DNA of 64,000 nt from Geodermatophilus amargosae. Its GTDB lineage: Bacteria; Actinomycetota; Actinomycetes; Mycobacteriales; Geodermatophilaceae. Numbering within the stretch: the first letter of the stretch is position 1; each line of letters opens with the position of its first letter. The notes beneath the pieces are model-generated. The model was not told the origin of the DNA. It was given only the letters and a program-made list of their open reading frames with translations, and made no database searches. The stretch spans positions 62,001 to 126,000 of the forward strand of contig NZ_FPBA01000010.1 of assembly GCF_900116515.1 (NCBI RefSeq), in the 5' to 3' direction. Below are positions 8,229 through 17,200 of this stretch, one piece after another. The position numbers and the translations under genes were made by a program.

Positions 8229-9524
8229 GTGACCCTGGACCCCACCGGGCTCGCCTACGCGGGCGCCGGCCTCGCCGCGCTGCTCGCCGCGCTGCTGCCC
8301 CGGCTGCTCGACCGGCGGCCGCTGTCCCTGCCGATGGTGTTCGTGGCGCTCGGGGTGGTCCTGTTCGCCCTGGTCGAGGGGCTGCCCTCGCCCGACCCGG
8401 TCGAGCACGAGACGGTGACCCTGCACCTCACCGAGCTCGTCGTCATCGTCTCGCTCCTGGGGGCGGGCCTGGCGCTGGACCGGCAGGTCGGCTGGCGGCG
8501 CTGGGGTACGACGTGGCGGCTGCTGGCCGTGACGATGCCGCTGACCGTGGTCGCCGTCGCCCTGCTCGGGGGCTGGCTGCTGGGGCTCGGGGCGGCCGCC
8601 GCCGTCCTCCTCGCCGCCGCGCTCGCGCCCACCGACCCGGTGCTGGCCACCGAGGTCCAGGTGGGCGAGCCGACGGAGGACTGCAACAGCGAGGACGAGG
8701 CGCGCTTCGCGCTGACCTCCGAGGCGGGCCTCAACGACGGCCTGGCGTTCCCGTTCACCTACGCCGCCATCGCGATCGCCGCCGCCGGGGCCGCTCCCGG
8801 TGGGTGGCTGCTCGAGTGGGTCGCCGTCGACCTGGCGTGGCGGATCGCCGCGGGCGTGGCCGGAGGTGCCGCCTGCGGATGGCTGCTGCGGGTCCTGTTC
8901 TTCTCGCGGCCGGCGGAACGGGCGGGGCTGGCCGAGCGTGCGGAGGGGTTCGTCGTCCTCACCGCCGTCCTGCTCACCTACGGCGTGACCGAGCTGGTCG
9001 AGGGCTACGGCTTCATCGCCGTCTTCGTCTGCGCCTGCACCATCCGCGCGGCCGAGCAGGCCCACGGCCGGCACCAGGTCCTGCACGCCCACGTCGAGCA
9101 GCTCGAGCGCTTCCTCACGGTGGTCGTCCTCGTCCTGGTCGGTGGCTCCCTGGCCCGCGGTGTCCTCGCCGGTGTCGGCTGGGCCGAGATCGTCCTGGCC
9201 GCTCTGGTCCTGCTCGTCGTCCGGCCCCTCGCCGGCTGGATCGGCCTGGCCCGCGGGCGCACCGGGCGCGGGGAGCGGTGGGTCATCGCGTTCTTCGGGG
9301 TGCGGGGCATCGGCTCCCTCTACTACCTCGCCTACGGCCTGTCCGAGGCCGACGTCCCGGGCGGCGAGCAGCTGTGGTCGGTGACGGTCCTGGTCGTCGT
9401 GGGCTCGGTCGTCGTCCACGGCGTCACGGCCGGGCCCGTGATGGCCTGGCTCGACCGGCGCCGGGTGGCCCGGGCGCGGGCGACGACCGGCACCGCGGAG
9501 GCGGCGCCCGTGACCGCGGTCTGA
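8229..9524 (+). CDS. CPA1-family cation:proton antiporter (NhaP-like)
   Basis: A 431-aa polytopic membrane protein with about 11-12 hydrophobic segments. It probably exchanges Na+ or K+ for H+. Diagnostic motifs are ALAPTDPVLA (transport-site Asp) and SEAGLNDGLAFP, both typical of the NhaP/CPA1 core. The C-terminus is short, without a regulatory RCK domain. The GTG at 8229 is preceded by a small GGCGGG/CCCGCC hairpin and no clear ribosome site, so the start is less certain than the frame. It is not obviously linked to its neighbours. Confidence 0.85.
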   Translation: MTLDPTGLAYAGAGLAALLAALLPRLLDRRPLSLPMVFVALGVVLFALVEGLPSPDPVEHETVTLHLTELVVIVSLLGAGLALDRQVGWRRWGTTWRLLAVTMPLTVVAVALLGGWLLGLGAAAAVLLAAALAPTDPVLATEVQVGEPTEDCNSEDEARFALTSEAGLNDGLAFPFTYAAIAIAAAGAAPGGWLLEWVAVDLAWRIAAGVAGGAACGWLLRVLFFSRPAERAGLAERAEGFVVLTAVLLTYGVTELVEGYGFIAVFVCACTIRAAEQAHGRHQVLHAHVEQLERFLTVVVLVLVGGSLARGVLAGVGWAEIVLAALVLLVVRPLAGWIGLARGRTGRGERWVIAFFGVRGIGSLYYLAYGLSEADVPGGEQLWSVTVLVVVGSVVVHGVTAGPVMAWLDRRRVARARATTGTAEAAPVTAV

Positions 9525-9537
9525 GACCGGCCGCACC

Positions 9538-9543
9538 TACGGT
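9538..9543 (+). promoter_or_regulatory. -10 element (TACGGT) of a leaderless promoter
   Basis: TACGGT ends 7 nt before the GTG of the RNase AS gene, with no ribosome site between. Confidence 0.55.
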
Positions 9544-9550
9544 GGTCGGC

Positions 9551-10036
9551 GTGCGGCGCTTCTTCTACGACACCGAGTTCATCGAGGACGGGACGACGAT
9601 CGACCTCGTCTCCATCGGCGTCGTCGACGAGACCGGCCGGGAGTTCTACGCGGTGAGCACGGAGTTCGACGAGCGGAAGGCCATCCCGTGGGTCCGCCGC
9701 AACGTGCTCGACCAGCTCCCGCCGCCGGCCGACCGCGCCTGGCGCAGCCGGCAGCGCATCCGCGACGACCTGCTGGCCTTCCTCACCGGCCCGGGGGAGG
9801 AGGTCGAGCTGTGGGCGTGGTTCGCCGCCTACGACCACGTCGCGCTGGCCCAGCTGTGGGGGCCGATGACGGCGCTGCCGCGCCCGGTCCCCCGGTTCAC
9901 CCGTGAGCTGCGGCAGCGGTGGGACGACGTCGGCCGGCCGGAGCTCCCGCCCAAGCCGGCCGGCACGCACGACGCGCTCGTCGACGCCCGCTACAACCTC
10001 GCCCGCTGGCAGGTGATGGAGGCGACCCGCGACTGA
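9551..10036 (+). CDS. 3'-5' exoribonuclease AS (Rv2179c type)
   Basis: A 161-aa DEDD-superfamily exonuclease. The mycobacterial homologue degrades 3' adenylate-containing RNA. The first metal-binding pair is in RRFFYDTEFIEDG (D7, E9), the third acidic residue is in AAYDHVAL, and the final His/Asp pair is in HDALVDARYNLA, as in DEDDh enzymes. Length matches the family. It is leaderless with a TACGGT promoter. In M. tuberculosis it also lies just before the class II DAHP synthase; here a chemoreceptor, thioesterase and PFK have been inserted between them. Confidence 0.88.
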   Translation: MRRFFYDTEFIEDGTTIDLVSIGVVDETGREFYAVSTEFDERKAIPWVRRNVLDQLPPPADRAWRSRQRIRDDLLAFLTGPGEEVELWAWFAAYDHVALAQLWGPMTALPRPVPRFTRELRQRWDDVGRPELPPKPAGTHDALVDARYNLARWQVMEATRD

Positions 10037-10043
10037 GCCCCGC

Positions 10044-12167
10044 TCAGACGGTGAAGACGGCGAGCAGGCGGGTCAGCTCCTGCGACAGCCCGTCGAGCTC
10101 CACCGCGGCGGCGTGCGCCCGGCCGACGTCGTCGGCGCTGTCGCGGGCGTCGGTGCTCACCGCCGTCAGCGTGGTCGACACCGAGCCGGCGCCCTGGGCG
10201 GCCGCGGCCACGCTGCGGGTGAGCTCGCGGGTGGTCGCCGACTGCTCCTCCACCGCGCTGGCGATGGTGAGCTGGTGGTCGTTCATCGCGTGCACGACCT
10301 CGGCGATGCGGGTGATCGAGCCGACGGCGGTGCCGGTGTCGGCCTGGATGGCCTCCACCCGGCGGGCGATGTCGTCGCTGGCGCGCGAGGCCTCCTGGGC
10401 CAGCTCCTTGACCTCGTTGGCCACAACCGCGAAGCCCTTGCCCGCCTCGCCGGCCCGCGCGGCCTCGATGGTGGCGTTGAGCGCCAGCAGGTTGGTCTGC
10501 TCGGCGACCGCGGCGATCACCCGCACGACCTCGCCGATCTCCGCGGAGCTGGTGCCCAGCGCCGCGATCGCTCCCTCGGTCCGGCGGGCGAGCTCGGCGG
10601 CCTGGCGGCCCACCTGCGCGGCCTCGGCGGCGCTGCGGGCGATGTCGGTGATCGACAGCCCCATCTCCTCGGCGCCGGCGGCCGCCGCGGACACGCTCGC
10701 GCTGATGTCGCTGGCCACCGTGTGCGCCGACTGCGCCTGGTCACGGCTGCGGGCCGCCCGTGTGGCCAGCCCGTCGGCCACGCCGGCCACCCCGGAGGCC
10801 GACTCCGCCACCTGGCGGGCGCAGCGGCCGATGTCGCGGACCGTGCCGGCCACCTTGTCGACGAACCGGTTGAACGCCGCGGAGAGCTGGCCCACCTCGT
10901 CGTCGCCGGTGACCGGCATGCGCTGGGTCAGGTCGCCCTCGCCGTCGGCGATCTCGGCCATGCGGGCGCGCAGCTGCTCCAGCGGCGCGGTGAGCCGGCG
11001 GGCGACCTGCCAGGCCAGCACCCCGCCCAGCAGCGCGACCAGGACGGCGGCGAGGACGAGCGCGGTGACCATGGCGGAGCGGCCGTCGGCGAGCTGGTCG
11101 ACCGGGCCGGTGAAGTCGGCGTCGCGGGCGAGGGTCACCAGCACCCAGTCCCACGGTGCGTAGTAGGTGACCTGCGCGGTCGTCGGGCCGGCGTCGGCGT
11201 CGTCGAAGTGCACGGTGGCCTGCTCGCCGTCCTCCAGCGCGACGGCGGCGTCGACGATCTCCCGCACGTAGGGGCGGCCGTCGACGTCGGCGGCGTCGAT
11301 CAGCTGCTCGCCGTCGCGGGTGCCCTCCGGGCTGACCAGCACGGTGCCGGCGCGGTCTCCGGTGCCGCCCCACACCTCGACGTGCCCGTGCGCGCCGACC
11401 TGCGTGGCCTCCAGGCTCTCCCGCAGCGCCGGGATCGCCTGCTGCTGCTCGCCGACGTAGAGCATGCCGACCAGCTGGCCGGCCGGGTCGAGCAGCGGGG
11501 TGTAGGCGGCGACGTACCAGGAGTCGACGACGAAGGCGTTGCCGCGGTAGGTCTGCCCGGAGGTGACCGCGGAGACCACCGGGTTGGGCTGCCCGTCGGG
11601 GTTGACGGCCGGGATGTAGGTGCCGATCGCCCGGCTGCCGGTGGCGGCGGTGACGTTGGTGGCCACCCGCAGCATGTCCCCGGACGGGGTCCGCTCGAAG
11701 ATCGTCGCGGTGCCGCCGACCAGGGCCTTGACCTCGTCGACGACGGCCGTGGGCACCGCGGGGTCGGCGTTCTGCCCGAGCCAGGCGCCGCCCACGGTCA
11801 CCCGGGGAAGGTCGAGGGGCGTGACCTCGCCGGAGAGCTGGTTCTTGGCCTCCCAGCGCACGAGCCCGCCGGGACCGCCGACGGCCAGCCCGCCGGAGTC
11901 GGCGAGCACGTCGAGCGCGACGGCGAGCTGGCTGTCCACGCGCGCGGCGGTGGACTGCCCCTGGGTGGCGACGACGTCGTGCACGCCGGCCGCGGTGCGC
12001 GCGACGCTGGCCTCGACCAGGTCGGTGACCGAGTCCTGCGTGGTGTCGGCGAACCGGGCGCTCTGCCAGGCGCTCACCCCGGCCATCGCCCCGCCGGTGA
12101 CCGCGACGCCGGCGACCGCGAGCGCGACCACCTTCGTCCGGATGCCCCACTGACCGAGCCCGCGCAC
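10044..12167 (-). CDS. Methyl-accepting chemotaxis protein with Cache sensor
   Basis: A 708-aa transmembrane chemoreceptor. Helix 1 is at about residues 13-32. A periplasmic region of roughly 330 residues, of double-Cache type (GTYIPAVNPDGQPNPVV, YVAAYTPLLDPAGQLVGML), is followed by helix 2 at about 365-388. HAMP follows (APLEQLRARMAEIADGEGDL), then a long signalling coiled coil with the hairpin tip EQTNLLALNATIEAARAGE that contacts CheA/CheW. The GTG at 12167 has a GGGAGGG site 7 nt upstream. There is no C-terminal CheR tether. No che genes are in the window, so the organism is presumably motile with them elsewhere. The ligand is unknown; related Cache domains bind small organic acids. Confidence 0.92.
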   Translation of the reverse strand: MRGLGQWGIRTKVVALAVAGVAVTGGAMAGVSAWQSARFADTTQDSVTDLVEASVARTAAGVHDVVATQGQSTAARVDSQLAVALDVLADSGGLAVGGPGGLVRWEAKNQLSGEVTPLDLPRVTVGGAWLGQNADPAVPTAVVDEVKALVGGTATIFERTPSGDMLRVATNVTAATGSRAIGTYIPAVNPDGQPNPVVSAVTSGQTYRGNAFVVDSWYVAAYTPLLDPAGQLVGMLYVGEQQQAIPALRESLEATQVGAHGHVEVWGGTGDRAGTVLVSPEGTRDGEQLIDAADVDGRPYVREIVDAAVALEDGEQATVHFDDADAGPTTAQVTYYAPWDWVLVTLARDADFTGPVDQLADGRSAMVTALVLAAVLVALLGGVLAWQVARRLTAPLEQLRARMAEIADGEGDLTQRMPVTGDDEVGQLSAAFNRFVDKVAGTVRDIGRCARQVAESASGVAGVADGLATRAARSRDQAQSAHTVASDISASVSAAAAGAEEMGLSITDIARSAAEAAQVGRQAAELARRTEGAIAALGTSSAEIGEVVRVIAAVAEQTNLLALNATIEAARAGEAGKGFAVVANEVKELAQEASRASDDIARRVEAIQADTGTAVGSITRIAEVVHAMNDHQLTIASAVEEQSATTRELTRSVAAAAQGAGSVSTTLTAVSTDARDSADDVGRAHAAAVELDGLSQELTRLLAVFTV

Positions 12168-12299
12168 GTCGTCCCCCTCCCGGCCGGGCGGTTCCCCGGC
12201 ACTGCGCCGCAGCGTCGGCACGGGGCGGCCGTCCCTGTACCGGAACCTGCCGCGGCGGGGCGGCTGGGACGGGTGGGACGAGTCGTGACGGCGGTGTGG

Positions 12300-12695
12300 T
12301 CAGGCGCCGGCGAGGACGGCCTGGGTCTGGGTGACCGAGGCCACCGGGCGGCCGTCGTCGTCAGTCACCTCGGTGAGGACGACGATCGTCGAGCGGCCCA
12401 CGTGCAGCGGCCGGGCCGTGGCGTGGGCCGTGCCCCCGCGGACGGCGCGCAGCAGCGACGTCGCCGAGGCGAGGGTCGACGTCGAGGCGCCGGCGGGCAG
12501 GTTGAGGAAGGCGCAGACCGCCCCGACGGTGTCGGCCAGGGTCATGAGCGCGCCGCCGTGGAGAACGCCGCCGGCGGTGCACCGCTCCGGCGCCCACGGC
12601 AGCCGCCCGGCCACCTCGCCGGGGCCGGCCCGGTCCAGCTCGATGCCGGTGGTGACGGCGAAGGGCATGAGCGCGAGCAGGGGGGCGGGGTCCAT
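12300..12695 (-). CDS. PaaI-type hotdog thioesterase
   Basis: A 131-aa single hotdog-fold acyl-CoA thioesterase. The signature GGVLHGGALMTLADTVG carries the His-Gly-Gly motif and the acidic residue on the central helix of the 4-hydroxybenzoyl-CoA thioesterase/PaaI group. The ATG at 12695 was preferred over an in-frame ATG 51 nt upstream because conserved sequence begins only after it. It is divergent from the phosphofructokinase gene. The substrate is unknown, probably an aryl- or medium-chain acyl-CoA. Confidence 0.85.
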   Translation of the reverse strand: MDPAPLLALMPFAVTTGIELDRAGPGEVAGRLPWAPERCTAGGVLHGGALMTLADTVGAVCAFLNLPAGASTSTLASATSLLRAVRGGTAHATARPLHVGRSTIVVLTEVTDDDGRPVASVTQTQAVLAGA

Positions 12696-12793
12696 GCGCG
12701 GATCCTGCCGTGTCGCGCCGGCGGACGTGACCACGGTCACGTGCATGGGGCAGGATCGGTGCTGACCTGCGGTTCGTCCTCACAGGAGGCGTC

Positions 12794-13816
12794 GTGCGCA
12801 TCGGCATCCTGACCGGCGGCGGCGACTGCCCCGGCCTCAACGCGGTCATCCGCGCCGTCGTCCGCAGCGCGGTCGCGAACGGGGACGAGGTGGTCGGCTT
12901 CCGCGACGGCTGGCGCGGCGTCCTCGACGACGACGTCGTCTCGCTCGACCTCGCCGCCGTGCGCGGCCTGCTGCCCCGCGGCGGCACCGTGCTCGGCACC
13001 TCCCGCACCAACCCGTACGCGATCGAGGGCGGTCCGGGGCGGCTCGTGGCCACGCTCGAGAGGCAGCGCATCGAGGCCCTCGTACCGGTGGGCGGCGAGG
13101 ACACCCTCGGCGTGGCCGCGAAGCTGGCGGCCGACGGGCTGCGGGTGGTCGGCGTCCCCAAGACGATCGACAACGACCTCGACGGCACCGACTACACCTT
13201 CGGCTTCGACACCGCCGTCGGCGTCGCGATGGAGGCCATCGACCGGCTGCACACCACCGGCGACAGCCACCACCGCACGCTCGTCGTCGAGGTGATGGGC
13301 CGGCACGCCGGCTGGATCGCGCTGCACGCGGGCATGGCCGGCGGGGCCACCGTGGTGCTGCTCCCCGAGCGCCCCTTCGACGTCGAGGCGGTGGTCGGGC
13401 ACTGTCTGCACCGCTTCGAGTCCGGATACTCGCCGATCGTCGTCGTCTCCGAGGGCGCGCGGCCGGCCGACGGCGCACTGGTCACCGCCTCCGGGCAGAC
13501 CGACGCCTTCGGCCACGTCCGGCTCGGCGGCATCGGCGCTTCGCTGGCGGCGCTGCTCGAGGAGCGCACCGGGCGGGAGGCCCGCGCGGTCGTGCTCGGC
13601 CACGTCCAGCGCGGCGGCACGCCCTCGGCCTTCGACCGGGTGCTGGCCACGCGCTTCGGCCTGGCCGCGGTCGCCGCCGTGCGCGAGGGGCGGTCCGGTG
13701 TCATGGTGGCCCTGCGCGGCACCGACGTCGTCCTGGTGCCGATCGCCGAGGCCACCGCCCGCCTCAAGCTGGTGCCGCTGGAGCGGTACGCCGAGTCCGA
13801 GGTCTTCTTCGGCTGA
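12794..13816 (+). CDS. pfkA: 6-phosphofructokinase, probably pyrophosphate-dependent
   Basis: A 340-aa PFK of the actinobacterial group that includes the pyrophosphate-dependent enzyme of Amycolatopsis methanolica. It converts fructose-6-phosphate to the 1,6-bisphosphate. The phosphate-donor loop is LTGGGDCPGLNAVIR. GGEDT at residues 100-104 carries Asp (D103) where ATP enzymes have Gly, and PKTIDND carries Lys (K123) where ATP enzymes have Gly; both are the classic pyrophosphate-type residues. The active-site run TIDNDLDGTDYTFGFDTA and MGRHAGWIA are intact. GTG at 12794 has CAGGAGG upstream. It stands between a divergent thioesterase and the DAHP synthase; glycolytic supply to erythrose-4-phosphate/PEP metabolism is a loose link. 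Confidence 0.9.
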   Translation: MRIGILTGGGDCPGLNAVIRAVVRSAVANGDEVVGFRDGWRGVLDDDVVSLDLAAVRGLLPRGGTVLGTSRTNPYAIEGGPGRLVATLERQRIEALVPVGGEDTLGVAAKLAADGLRVVGVPKTIDNDLDGTDYTFGFDTAVGVAMEAIDRLHTTGDSHHRTLVVEVMGRHAGWIALHAGMAGGATVVLLPERPFDVEAVVGHCLHRFESGYSPIVVVSEGARPADGALVTASGQTDAFGHVRLGGIGASLAALLEERTGREARAVVLGHVQRGGTPSAFDRVLATRFGLAAVAAVREGRSGVMVALRGTDVVLVPIAEATARLKLVPLERYAESEVFFG

Positions 13817-15181
<1,365 letters not shown>

Positions 15182-15184
15182 GAA

Positions 15185-15233
15185 CCCCGTCCTCCTCATC
15201 CCTCGCAGGCTCGGGACGAGCCTCTGGACGGGG
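15185..15233 (+). terminator. Composite hairpin after aroG
   Basis: CCCCGTCC (15185-15192) pairs with GGACGGGG (15226-15233), and inside it AGGCTC (15207-15212) pairs with GAGCCT (15218-15223). It fills the 57-bp gap to the threonine aldolase gene and may end aroG transcription or act as a processing or attenuation site. Confidence 0.55.
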
Positions 15234-15238
15234 CCGCA

Positions 15239-16249
15239 GTGACGGCCGTCATCGACCTGCGCTCCGACACCGTGACCCGCCCGACCCCGGCGATGCGCCG
15301 GGCCATGGCCGAGGCCGAGGTCGGCGACGACGTCTACGGCGAGGACCCGGCGATCCGGGCGCTCGAGGAGCGGGTCGCGGACCTGTTCGGCCACGAGGCG
15401 GCGCTGTTCGTGCCCTCGGGGACGATGGGCAACCAGATCGGGATGCGGCTGGTCTGCGAGCCGGGCCAGGAGGTGCTCTGCGACGCCGACGCGCACGTGG
15501 TCACCTACGAGATGGGTGCCGCAGCCGCGGTGTTCGGCATCTCCACCCGCACGGTGGTGTCCGCCGGCGGGCTCCTCGACGCGGACGCGCTGATCGACCA
15601 GGTGCGCCCGCGCGGGGACTGGCACCTCACTGCCACGGCCGCCGTCGCCGTGGAGAACACGCACAACCGCGGCGGCGGGCGGGTGCAGCCGCTGGCCGAG
15701 CTCGAGCGGCTGTTCGCCTGGTCCCGCGGGGCCGGCGTCGCCGTGCACCTCGACGGCGCGCGGATCTGGAACGCCTCCGTGGCCTCCGGTGTGGACCTGG
15801 CCACGTACGGGCGGCTGGCCGACACCGCGTCGGTGTGCCTGTCCAAGGGGCTGGGCGCGCCGGTCGGGTCGGTGCTGGTGGCCTCCGCCGAGCGGATCGC
15901 CGCCGGCCGGCTGTGGCGCAAGCGCCTCGGCGGCGGGATGCGCCAGGCGGGGGTGCTGGCCGCGGCCGGGCTGCACGCCCTCGACGCCCACTTCCCGCGG
16001 CTGGCCGAGGACCACGAGCACGCGCGGCTGCTCGCCAAGCGCCTCGGCGTCGACCCCGCGACGGTCGAGACCAACATGGTCGTCGTCGACGACGTCCCCG
16101 CGCCGCTGGTCGCCGAGGCCGCCAAGGCGCGCGGCGTGCGCGTGTCGCAGGTGAGCCCGCGCCGGATCCGGCTGGTCACGCACCTCGACGTCGACCGTGC
16201 CGCGGTCGACCGCGCCGGCGACGTCCTCGCCGACCTCCTCGACCGCTGA
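15239..16249 (+). CDS. ltaE: Low-specificity L-threonine aldolase
   Basis: A 336-aa fold-type I PLP enzyme that cleaves L-threonine or allo-threonine to glycine and acetaldehyde. The N-terminus [19 protein letters not shown] is diagnostic, followed by [15 protein letters not shown]. The PLP lysine lies in [14 protein letters not shown] and the cofactor-ring Asp in [13 protein letters not shown] at 15239 begins immediately after the aroG hairpin. It supplies glycine, so it is functionally related to the glyA gene 3 kb downstream, though not co-transcribed. Confidence 0.9.
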   Translation: MTAVIDLRSDTVTRPTPAMRRAMAEAEVGDDVYGEDPAIRALEERVADLFGHEAALFVPSGTMGNQIGMRLVCEPGQEVLCDADAHVVTYEMGAAAAVFGISTRTVVSAGGLLDADALIDQVRPRGDWHLTATAAVAVENTHNRGGGRVQPLAELERLFAWSRGAGVAVHLDGARIWNASVASGVDLATYGRLADTASVCLSKGLGAPVGSVLVASAERIAAGRLWRKRLGGGMRQAGVLAAAGLHALDAHFPRLAEDHEHARLLAKRLGVDPATVETNMVVVDDVPAPLVAEAAKARGVRVSQVSPRRIRLVTHLDVDRAAVDRAGDVLADLLDR

Positions 16250-16257
16250 GACGGCGA

Positions 16258-16316
16258 GGCATAGGAGGCTCTCCCCACGTTCTCGAGCTGAGGACGTGGG
16301 GATCGCTTCCTATGCC
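16258..16316. terminator. Bidirectional long hairpin between ltaE and nfo
   Basis: A two-part inverted repeat: GGCATAGGA (16258-16266) pairs with TCCTATGCC (16308-16316), and CCCCACGT (16273-16280) pairs with ACGTGGGG (16294-16301). It spans the gap between convergent genes and includes the nfo stop codon. Confidence 0.7.
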
Positions 16317-17200
16317 GCAGTGGCCTCGGGGACGGGCAGGCCGTCGCGCAGGGCGCAGAGCAGGGCGATGTCGCGGGCGTGGCCGCGGTCGGCGCTCGGC
16401 GTCTCGACGACGACCGGCACCCCCGCCATCGACGGGTGCGCCATCAGCTCGGCGAAGGCGCCCACCCCGATCGAGCCCTCGCCGATGGTGGTGTGCCGGT
16501 CCCGCCGGGACCCGCGCTCGTCGAGGGAGTCGTTGGCGTGCACCAGCCCGAGCCGGCCGGGGCCGACGGCGGCCTCCAGCGCGTCCAACGTGGCGCTCGT
16601 GCCGCCGGGCGCGGCCAGGTCGTGCCCTGCCGCCCACGTGTGGCAGGTGTCCAGGCACACGCCGACCTTCGGGTGCATGTCCAGCGCCGCCAGGTAGGGG
16701 CCGAGGTCCTCGACGGTGGCCGCCAGCGACCGGCCGCCGCCCGCCGTCGGCTCGACCAGCAGCCGCGGGCCGTCGTCGGGCAGGGCGTCGAGCACCGGCA
16801 GCAGCCGCTCGTGCAACTGCCGCAGCGCGGCCTCGTAGCGGTCCTCGTCCACGGCGGACCCCGCGTGGACGACGACGCCGCGCACGCCGAGCCGCACCCC
16901 GCGGGCGAGGTCGGCGGCGATCGTCTCGATCGAGCGGTCGACGGTGGCCGGCGTGGGCGAGCCGACGTTCACCAGGAACGGCGTGTGCACGAACGACGGG
17001 ACGCCGCGCTCGGCCAGCCCCGCGACGAACGCGGCGTCCTGCGCGGGGTCGCCGGCCGACCGCTTCCAGCCGCGTGGGTTGCCGACGAAGACCTGCACCG
17101 CCTGCGCGCCGACGTCGTCGGTGTAGCGGAGCCCGCCGGTGGCCAGCCCGCCGGCGACCTGGACGTGCGCACCGACCGGGATGGAGGGCGCGCCGCTCAC
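16310..17200 (-). CDS. nfo: Endonuclease IV (AP endonuclease)
   Basis: A 296-aa TIM-barrel zinc enzyme that nicks DNA 5' to abasic sites in base-excision repair. Metal-ligand motifs are all present: GAHVQVAGG, VVVHAGSA, LLVEPTAGG, GVCLDTCHTWAAGHD, LVHANDSLDERGSRRDRH and VVVETPS. The GTG start overlaps the pknL stop as GTGA, so it is probably made from the pknL transcript. Coupling of a repair enzyme to a signalling kinase is unexpected but may only reflect compaction. The stop codon lies inside the shared terminator hairpin. Confidence 0.93.
   Translation of the reverse strand: MSGAPSIPVGAHVQVAGGLATGGLRYTDDVGAQAVQVFVGNPRGWKRSAGDPAQDAAFVAGLAERGVPSFVHTPFLVNVGSPTPATVDRSIETIAADLARGVRLGVRGVVVHAGSAVDEDRYEAALRQLHERLLPVLDALPDDGPRLLVEPTAGGGRSLAATVEDLGPYLAALDMHPKVGVCLDTCHTWAAGHDLAAPGGTSATLDALEAAVGPGRLGLVHANDSLDERGSRRDRHTTIGEGSIGVGAFAELMAHPSMAGVPVVVETPSADRGHARDIALLCALRDGLPVPEATAA

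Noticed and set aside
10113-12812. A plus-strand open frame of about 900 codons
   Set aside because: Antisense shadow of the chemoreceptor and thioesterase genes.
12900-13000. Divergent thioesterase/PFK pair as a defined operator region
   Set aside because: Only a CACGTG hexamer near 12738 is visible; too short to call an operator.
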